64,000 bases of DNA from Pseudomonas sp. H9 (GTDB lineage: Bacteria > Pseudomonadota > Gammaproteobacteria > Pseudomonadales > Pseudomonadaceae). Positions 58,794-64,000 of the stretch are shown piece by piece (within the stretch, counting starts at the first letter, position 1; every line of letters begins with the position of its first letter). Under the pieces are notes generated by a model, which saw only the letters and a list, made by a program, of their open reading frames with translations, was not told where the DNA came from and ran no database searches. The stretch is from assembly GCF_004353925.1 (NCBI RefSeq), contig NZ_SMOK01000024.1:62001-126000 (forward strand), written 5' to 3'. The translations under genes and the position numbers were made by a program.

Positions 58794-58973
58794 GTGAGAG
58801 GCCTGGAGAAATTCGTATCGCTGCGGTTCTTGCTGACAGTGGTGTTTATTGCGTTGGGCGCCTTCCTTCACGAAGCGGGTCATGTTGGCTTCTCGGGGAT
58901 GCTAATCATCATGATGCTGCCGAACATCGTCTTCATAATCATCAGGGTCAGAAATCGGAACCAAGCGCGGTAA
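58794..58973 (+). CDS. Two-helix small membrane protein
   Basis: The 59-residue protein starts at GTG 58794, five bases after AAGGAG. It has two hydrophobic segments, FVSLRFLLTVVFIALGAFL and GMLIIMMLPNIVFIIIRV, joined by HEAGHVGFS, and a basic end RVRNRNQAR. It is a predicted inner-membrane hairpin. Function unknown; the last gene of the island. Confidence 0.6.
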   Translation: MRGLEKFVSLRFLLTVVFIALGAFLHEAGHVGFSGMLIIMMLPNIVFIIIRVRNRNQAR

Positions 58974-59147
58974 GCGTAATGAGTTGTAGCAGAATCAGGT
59001 AGGTTGAAGCGGGGATTTTCATGAACGTGACCCAATGCGCCAGATTCTGCGATTCAACATTGTTCTTCGCTTTGTGGCGCAGCTTGTCATGAAGTGGATA
59101 GCCTCAGTCATGAGATGTACATAACCCGCGCTCGAACATTCGTATAT

Positions 59148-59193
59148 TCCAGTCTAAAGGGCTGTAGCCCTCCAAGAACACTCAGACTGGAGA
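59148..59193 (+). promoter_or_regulatory. Nested inverted repeats covering the ribosome site of the quinone oxidoreductase gene
   Basis: The outer arms TCCAGTCT (59148-59155) and AGACTGGA (59184-59191) enclose an inner stem AGGGCT-GT-AGCCCT (59158-59171). The 3' outer arm overlaps the TGGAG ribosome site of the gene starting at 59200. If transcribed, the RNA could hide the site; as DNA it could be an operator. Confidence 0.45.
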
Positions 59194-59199
59194 AACAAC

Positions 59200-60171
59200 A
59201 TGGCCAAAGCTGTTCGCTTCTACGAAACCGGCGGACCTGAAGTACTTCGCTATGAAGACGTCGACGTCGGTGAGCCAGGCCCAGGGCAGGCGCGCGTCCG
59301 GCACAGTTACATCGCAGTCAATTTCATCGATATCTATCACCGCACCGGCTATTACCCGGCACAGTTGCCGGGCGGCCTGGGGTCGGACGCAGTTGGCGTT
59401 GTCGAAGCGGTGGGGCCGGATGTTACCGATATCAAAGTCGGCGATCGCGTCGGTTATTTGATGGGGCCGCAGGGCGCCTATGCCGACGTGCGGGTGATGC
59501 CTGCCGCAGTGTTGATTCCGCTGCCTGATGGGATCTCGGATCGCACCGCGTCGACGCTCATCATGAAAGGCCTGACCGCTCAGTATCTGTTCCGTCAAGT
59601 CTATCCGTTGAAAGGTGGCGAGACAATTCTCTATCACGCAGCAGCCGGAGGGGTGGGGCTGATCGCCTGTCAGTGGGCGCGTGCACTTGGGGTCACGATG
59701 ATTGGTACCGTCAGCACTGACGAAAAGGCGGAAATCGCTAAGGCTAACGGTTGCACGCATACGATCGTGACTTCCCGTGAAAACATCGCGGAGCGGGTGC
59801 GCGAGTTGACGGACGGGCAGGGTGTACCGGTCGTCTATGACTCTGTTGGCAAGGATACCCTGCAGGCATCGTTGGACAGCCTGCAAGTGCGCGGCACCTT
59901 CGTCAGCAATGGAACGAGTTCCGGCCCGGTCAATGTCGATGCTTTGACGCTTGCGCTCAAAGGCTCCATTTGGTTCACGCGTCCGGCGATGGTGCACTAC
60001 ATCCAGCCTCGCTCCCACATGCTCAGCATGGCCAAGGAATTGTTCGATCTGGTGCTTGCCGGGAAGATTTCGGGTGAGCCGAAACAGTTGTTTGCGCTTG
60101 CAGAGGCCGCTGACGCACATCGCATGCTGGAGTCACGCAAGACAATCGGGGCGACTGTCCTGGTTCCGTAA
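59200..60171 (+). CDS. NADPH:quinone oxidoreductase, zinc-independent MDR family
   Basis: The 323-residue protein has the medium-chain dehydrogenase/reductase fold. KAVRFYETGGPEVLRYEDVDVGEPG and YHRTGYYP at the start match quinone oxidoreductases (QOR), and the nucleotide-binding loop is AAAGGVGLIACQWARALG. Zinc-binding Cys of alcohol dehydrogenases are missing. It may reduce a quinone or an enone, or act on a pathway intermediate. It is the first gene of a catabolic operon, 45 bp before the TauD-like gene. Confidence 0.88.
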   Translation: MAKAVRFYETGGPEVLRYEDVDVGEPGPGQARVRHSYIAVNFIDIYHRTGYYPAQLPGGLGSDAVGVVEAVGPDVTDIKVGDRVGYLMGPQGAYADVRVMPAAVLIPLPDGISDRTASTLIMKGLTAQYLFRQVYPLKGGETILYHAAAGGVGLIACQWARALGVTMIGTVSTDEKAEIAKANGCTHTIVTSRENIAERVRELTDGQGVPVVYDSVGKDTLQASLDSLQVRGTFVSNGTSSGPVNVDALTLALKGSIWFTRPAMVHYIQPRSHMLSMAKELFDLVLAGKISGEPKQLFALAEAADAHRMLESRKTIGATVLVP

Positions 60172-60216
60172 AGTCACAGCGCCTAACTCCAAAAACGACG
60201 CAGGAGACTTTGCGAT

Positions 60217-61065
60217 ATGCACATCAAACCACAAACCTGCGCGTTAGGCGCCGAACTGGTGGGTGTAAAGCTCGTAGATGCCATTCACGATGACCAATTG
60301 TTCGCCGAAATTCGCGCGGCAATGCTCAAGTATCGTGTGCTTTTTCTAAGGGATCAGGTGATCAGCAGCGCTGAGCATGTGGCGTTTGCCCAGCGATTCG
60401 GTGAGCTCGAAGATCACCCGGTCGCGGGCAGTGACCCGGAACATCAAGGCCTGGTTCGTATTTACAAAACACCGGATCAACAGCCGGACCGCTACGAGAA
60501 TGCATGGCACTCCGACGCCACGTGGAGGGAGGCACCGCCATTCGGTGCGGTGTTGAGGTGTGTTGAATGCCCGCCAGTTGGGGGCGATACGATGTGGGCA
60601 AACATGGTGCTGGCTTATGAAAACCTACCTGCCTACATCAAAGAAAAGATTGCCGGCTTACGGGCTCGCCACAGTATCGAAGCCACCTTTGGTGCATCGA
60701 TGCCAATGGAAAAGCGCCTGGCACTCAAAGCGAAGTTCCCGGACGCAGAGCATCCGGTGGTGCGAACGCATCCGCAAACCGGAGAGAAGGTGTTGTACGT
60801 CAATGTATTCACTACGCACTTCACCAACTTCCACACCGCCGAACATGTCCGCTATGGGCAAGACGCCAACCCTGGTGCCGGAGAGTTGCTGCGCTACCTG
60901 ATCAGTCAGGCATGCATCCCGGAGTATCAGGTTCGCTGGCGCTGGGAACCCAACAGTGTCGCGATCTGGGACAACAGCGCCACTCAACATTACGCAGTAA
61001 TGGATTATCCGGCGTGCCATCGAAAGATGGATCGTGCCGGGATCATAGGCAATAAGACTTTTTAA
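60217..61065 (+). CDS. TauD/TfdA-family Fe(II)/2-oxoglutarate dioxygenase
   Basis: The 282-residue protein has the iron facial triad: HSD in NAWHSDATWREAPP and the distal His in NSATQHYAVMDY. The 2-oxoglutarate-binding Arg is in KMDRAGII. Family members hydroxylate taurine, 2,4-D and similar small anions, often causing release of a group. A GGAG site precedes the ATG. Position before a BKACE gene suggests it makes the hydroxylated or cleaved precursor of a beta-keto acid; the substrate is unknown. Confidence 0.9.
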   Translation: MHIKPQTCALGAELVGVKLVDAIHDDQLFAEIRAAMLKYRVLFLRDQVISSAEHVAFAQRFGELEDHPVAGSDPEHQGLVRIYKTPDQQPDRYENAWHSDATWREAPPFGAVLRCVECPPVGGDTMWANMVLAYENLPAYIKEKIAGLRARHSIEATFGASMPMEKRLALKAKFPDAEHPVVRTHPQTGEKVLYVNVFTTHFTNFHTAEHVRYGQDANPGAGELLRYLISQACIPEYQVRWRWEPNSVAIWDNSATQHYAVMDYPACHRKMDRAGIIGNKTF

Positions 61066-61126
61066 ATGTTTCTTCCTGTCGACTGACAAAAATACTAAAT
61101 CCAACAATATGTCCTCGGAGATACCT

Positions 61127-62161
61127 ATGAATTTCATAGACGGCTCGCTGTACCCCGAAAATCAGGAAAAACTGGTCATCACCGTTGCTCCTTACGGCCC
61201 CCAGTTCGAAGTCGATGATTTTCCGGAAGACATTCCGGTCACCATGGACGAGCAAGTCCAGAAAGCTGTCGACTGCTATGAGGCCGGTGCCACCGTGCTG
61301 CACCTGCATGTACGTGAACTCGACGGCAAGGGCTCTAAACGCCTGTCCAAGTTCAACGAGCTGATTGCCGGGGTACGAGAAGCCGTACCGGATATGATCA
61401 TTCAGGTAGGGGGCTCGATTTCATTTGCGCCGGAGTCGGATGGCGAAATCGCCAAATGGCTGTCTGACGACACGCGCCACATGTTGGCTGAACTGACGCC
61501 GAAGCCGGATCAGGTCACTCTGGCCATCAACTCGAACCAATTCAACATTATTGAGGCGCTGTCCGAAGATGATGTCGCTGGCACCTCATTCGCCGATCCG
61601 TTAAAGCAGATTGCCTACCGTGAAATGACTATTCCGGCAGGGCCCGGTTGGGTTGAAGAGCACGTAAAACGTTTGACTGCGAACGGCATCCAGGTGCAGT
61701 TCCAGATGGGCAACATCAACTCGTTGGAAACGGTGGAGCGCATGATGCGCCGCGGTGTGTGCAACGTTCCGCTGATTTTGACCTGGATTCCCATCGGCGG
61801 TGGTGCGGATGCCATGACGCCTTACAACATGACGAACTTTTTACGCGCAGTGCCCGACGGTGCAGTGCTCACGTTCGAGGGCCAGATGAACAACGTGCTG
61901 CCGCTCAACATGATGGCCATCGCGATGGGACTGCATGTGCGTTGTGGCATTGAAGATACGATCTGGACGCCTGATCGTTCGCGCAAGATGAGCAGCGTGG
62001 AGCAGGTCGAGCAACTGGTGCGAATTGCCAATGAATGCGCTCGGCCCGTTGCCAATGGCAAAGAAGCACGGGAAATCTACAAGATCGGTACGTTCTACAA
62101 GGATGCGGACGAAACGCTGGCCGCGAACGGTTTCGCACCGAATCGCAAGCCTCGACACTAA
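61127..62161 (+). CDS. Beta-keto acid cleavage enzyme (BKACE, DUF849)
   Basis: The 344-residue protein starts at ATG 61127 after GGAG. It has the family core: VITVAPYGP near the N-terminus, GATVLHLHVRELDG with the His-x-His metal site (His59, His61), and the late VRCGIEDTIWTPD segment. BKACE enzymes condense a beta-keto acid with acetyl-CoA to give acetoacetate and a new acyl-CoA, using Zn. The substrate class depends on residues that cannot be assigned by eye. An acetoacetyl-CoA synthetase downstream fits this product. Confidence 0.87.
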   Translation: MNFIDGSLYPENQEKLVITVAPYGPQFEVDDFPEDIPVTMDEQVQKAVDCYEAGATVLHLHVRELDGKGSKRLSKFNELIAGVREAVPDMIIQVGGSISFAPESDGEIAKWLSDDTRHMLAELTPKPDQVTLAINSNQFNIIEALSEDDVAGTSFADPLKQIAYREMTIPAGPGWVEEHVKRLTANGIQVQFQMGNINSLETVERMMRRGVCNVPLILTWIPIGGGADAMTPYNMTNFLRAVPDGAVLTFEGQMNNVLPLNMMAIAMGLHVRCGIEDTIWTPDRSRKMSSVEQVEQLVRIANECARPVANGKEAREIYKIGTFYKDADETLAANGFAPNRKPRH

Positions 62162-62265
62162 CAGCGCGGCATTAACCTGACGTCAGTCTACCCATGGCGG
62201 GGGCGTAGCACGCCCTTTGCCATCAAAACCAATAACAACAAGACGCATCGACTCGAGGACCTGCC

Positions 62266-63561
62266 ATGGCTTTTCATCACGCTGCCGTCGGTGATAGCGC
62301 GGACGTCTCCACCAGCGTCCCCCGTACGTTTGCCTGGGTCGTGTTCGCACTGACCTTTGGCTTGCTGATTTCTGATTACATGTCGCGCCAGGTGCTCAAC
62401 GCGGTTTTCCCACTGCTCAAGGTCGAATGGGCGCTGAGTGACGCACAGTTGGGGATGCTCAGTAGCATCGTCTCGGTGATGGTTGGCGTACTGACTATCC
62501 CCTTGTCGTTACTCGCAGATCGCTGGGGGCGCATCAAAAGTCTGGTGTTGATGGCCATGTTCTGGAGCCTGGCGACGCTGGGCTGTGCAATCGCGGAAAG
62601 CTTCAACCAGATGTTTGTCGCACGCTTTCTGGTAGGTGCTGGTGAGGCTGCCTACGGCAGTGTCGGCATTGCCGTGGTGCTATCCGTTTTCCCCAAACAC
62701 ATGCGTGCGTCTCTTTCGGGCGCGTTCATGGCCGGCACTATGTTCGGCTCTGTGTTGGGTATGGCGCTGGGCGGCATCATCGCGGCACACCTGGGCTGGC
62801 GCAGCGCATTTGCCAGCATGGCGGTGTTTGGCCTGTGTCTGGCCGTGCTGTATCCGATCGTAGTGCGTGAAGGGCGCATCGGTGCGCAGCAGAAGGTCTC
62901 GACGGCATCAGCCAAGCGCCCACTGGCTACGCTGTTTGCCAGTCGCTCCGTGATCTGCGCCTACGTTGGCAACGGGCTTCAGCTTTTCATCGTGGGCTCG
63001 GTGCTTGCCTGGTTTCCGAGCTATTTGAATCGCTACTACCACATGAACACCGACAAGGCCGGGATGTTATCCGCCTTGATTGTTCTGATTGGCGGCGGCG
63101 GAATGATTCTTTGCGGCATATTGAGTGATCGTCTGTGCCGCAATGCACCCGACCGAAAGATCTCCCTGGCCATCACGTACTGCCTGATCAGCGGTTTTTT
63201 ACTGGCAACTGCGTTCCGTTTGCCGCCCGGCATTGGGCAGCTCACCCTGGTCTGCCTGGGGATGCTGGTTGCCAGCGGCACCTGTGGGCCGGCCGGTGCC
63301 ATGGTGGCTAACTTGACTCACCCTTCGGTGCATGCCACGGCATTTGCGGTGCTGGCACTGGCCAACAATATCCTGGGCCTGGCACCTGGCCCGCTGGTCA
63401 CGGGCATGCTCGCGGATGCCCTGGCATTGGACCACGCCTTTCAGATTATCCCGCTGATGGCCATCGCATCCGCTCTGGTGTTTTGGTACGGCAAGCGTCA
63501 CTACCACCGTGATATCGGAAAATCGGGACTGCCCGACACAGCTACCGCAGGCGTGGCGTGA
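62266..63561 (+). CDS. MFS transporter
   Basis: The 431-residue protein has about 12 hydrophobic segments. Marks are LISDYMSRQVLNAVFPLL in the first helix, the loop ADRWGRIKSL, and FLVGAGEAAYGSVG in helix 4, giving it a resemblance to the spinster-like and hexuronate-type carriers. It is 104 bp after the BKACE gene and before the synthetase gene, so it probably imports the operon substrate. The operon may also include a promoter in the gap. Confidence 0.87.
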   Translation: MAFHHAAVGDSADVSTSVPRTFAWVVFALTFGLLISDYMSRQVLNAVFPLLKVEWALSDAQLGMLSSIVSVMVGVLTIPLSLLADRWGRIKSLVLMAMFWSLATLGCAIAESFNQMFVARFLVGAGEAAYGSVGIAVVLSVFPKHMRASLSGAFMAGTMFGSVLGMALGGIIAAHLGWRSAFASMAVFGLCLAVLYPIVVREGRIGAQQKVSTASAKRPLATLFASRSVICAYVGNGLQLFIVGSVLAWFPSYLNRYYHMNTDKAGMLSALIVLIGGGGMILCGILSDRLCRNAPDRKISLAITYCLISGFLLATAFRLPPGIGQLTLVCLGMLVASGTCGPAGAMVANLTHPSVHATAFAVLALANNILGLAPGPLVTGMLADALALDHAFQIIPLMAIASALVFWYGKRHYHRDIGKSGLPDTATAGVA

Positions 63562-63660
63562 ACATGACGCTTATGCCCAGACGTCGCCAGCGTTGACCTT
63601 GCACCGACTTTTTTTCGGCCGCATCGCTCCGGCCCTCAGCCTGTATCGAGAGAAATTGAT

Positions 63661-64000
63661 ATGAACGAGAATCCCGTTTTTCAGCCTTCCCCTGAGAGAA
63701 TTGCCAACACGCGTCTCAGCGCTTTCATGCAGTTCGTGAAGTCGCGTACTGGGCATGAATTCATCGACTATGACGCACTCTGGCGTTGGTCTGTCCAAGA
63801 TATAGAGCAGTTCTGGCCACTGGTTTGGGCATTTTGTGGCGGCGTCGGCGAGCTGGGCGAAGTAGTGTTGGAGCAGGCCGAACGGATGCCCGGAGCGCAT
63901 TGGTTTCCGAATGCTCGATTGAATTATGCACAATCGCTGCTTGCGCGCCGCGACGACACTGATGCATTGGTATTCTGGGGTGAAGACAAGGTCCAGGTGC
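63661..64000 (+). CDS. Acetoacetyl-CoA synthetase, N-terminal part (runs off window)
   Basis: The reading frame is open from ATG 63661 to the window end (113 residues). It has the N-terminal pattern of acetoacetyl-CoA synthetases: ALWRWSVQDIEQFWPLVW, then MPGAHWFPNARLNYAQSLL. A GAGAG site precedes the start. The enzyme activates acetoacetate with ATP and CoA, which matches the product of the BKACE gene upstream. Confidence 0.85.
   Translation, partial: MNENPVFQPSPERIANTRLSAFMQFVKSRTGHEFIDYDALWRWSVQDIEQFWPLVWAFCGGVGELGEVVLEQAERMPGAHWFPNARLNYAQSLLARRDDTDALVFWGEDKVQV

Noticed and set aside
1..64000. CRISPR arrays, rRNA genes and intact insertion sequences.
   Set aside because: No regularly spaced repeats, rRNA sequence or transposase gene was seen on either strand.

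Overview
The window looks like a chromosome segment of a Pseudomonas of the P. putida group. The evidence is the gene order thrS-infC-rpmI-rplT-pheS-pheT-ihfA-merR-tRNA-Pro(GGG), a six-gene rbs operon with rbsR between rbsC and rbsK followed by a nucleoside hydrolase, small Pseudomonas-type proteins (DUF1654, an I78-like inhibitor), and REP doublets with GTAGGAGCGGGCTTGCCCCG arms. Base composition is GC-rich, and long antisense reading frames mirror the real genes.

Region 1 (1-36046) is a large catabolic cluster. It holds an alpha-methylacyl-CoA racemase, five acyl-CoA dehydrogenases (two forming an overlapping pair), a divergent crotonase, three MaoC/hot-dog proteins, three MFE-2-like short-chain dehydrogenases, three SCP-x-type thiolases, an acyl-CoA ligase, a hot-dog thioesterase and a DUF2889 protein. 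It also holds a DUF1302/DUF1329 envelope pair, a secreted propeller-like protein, an MFS carrier and a degenerate metallo-beta-lactamase-fold protein. Regulators are one TetR protein and three large MalT-like LuxR (LAL) proteins. The enzyme set matches the logic of peroxisomal branched-chain beta-oxidation: ligase, racemase, dehydrogenase, R-hydratase, R-3-hydroxyacyl-CoA dehydrogenase, SCP-x thiolase. The substrate is probably an alpha-methyl-branched acid such as an isoprenoid or sterol/bile-acid side chain. No oxygenase or ring-cleavage gene is present, so the growth substrate cannot be named.

Region 2 (36197-38723) holds a SPOR-like lipoprotein, a GNAT acetyltransferase, a SpoT-like HD hydrolase, and a DUF1654-endonuclease I pair behind a perfect LexA box.

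Region 3 (39065-46265) is the ribose operon rbsBACRKD plus a nucleoside hydrolase, with a clear promoter and LacI-type operator. Region 4 (46453-48013) holds small proteins, a cold-shock protein and a REP doublet.

Region 5 (48307-55817) is the translation block. The thrS leader carries a hairpin that mimics the tRNA-Thr(GGU) anticodon arm. infC starts with ATT. A strong terminator separates rplT from pheS.

Region 6 (55818-58973) follows the tRNA-Pro gene and looks like an eroded prophage or island: small unknown genes and a DNA cytosine methyltransferase tail.

Region 7 (59200-64000) is a second catabolic operon: quinone oxidoreductase, TauD-like dioxygenase, BKACE (DUF849) enzyme, MFS carrier and the start of an acetoacetyl-CoA synthetase. 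This suggests oxidation of an unknown compound to a beta-keto acid, cleavage by BKACE to acetoacetate plus a CoA ester, and reactivation of the acetoacetate.
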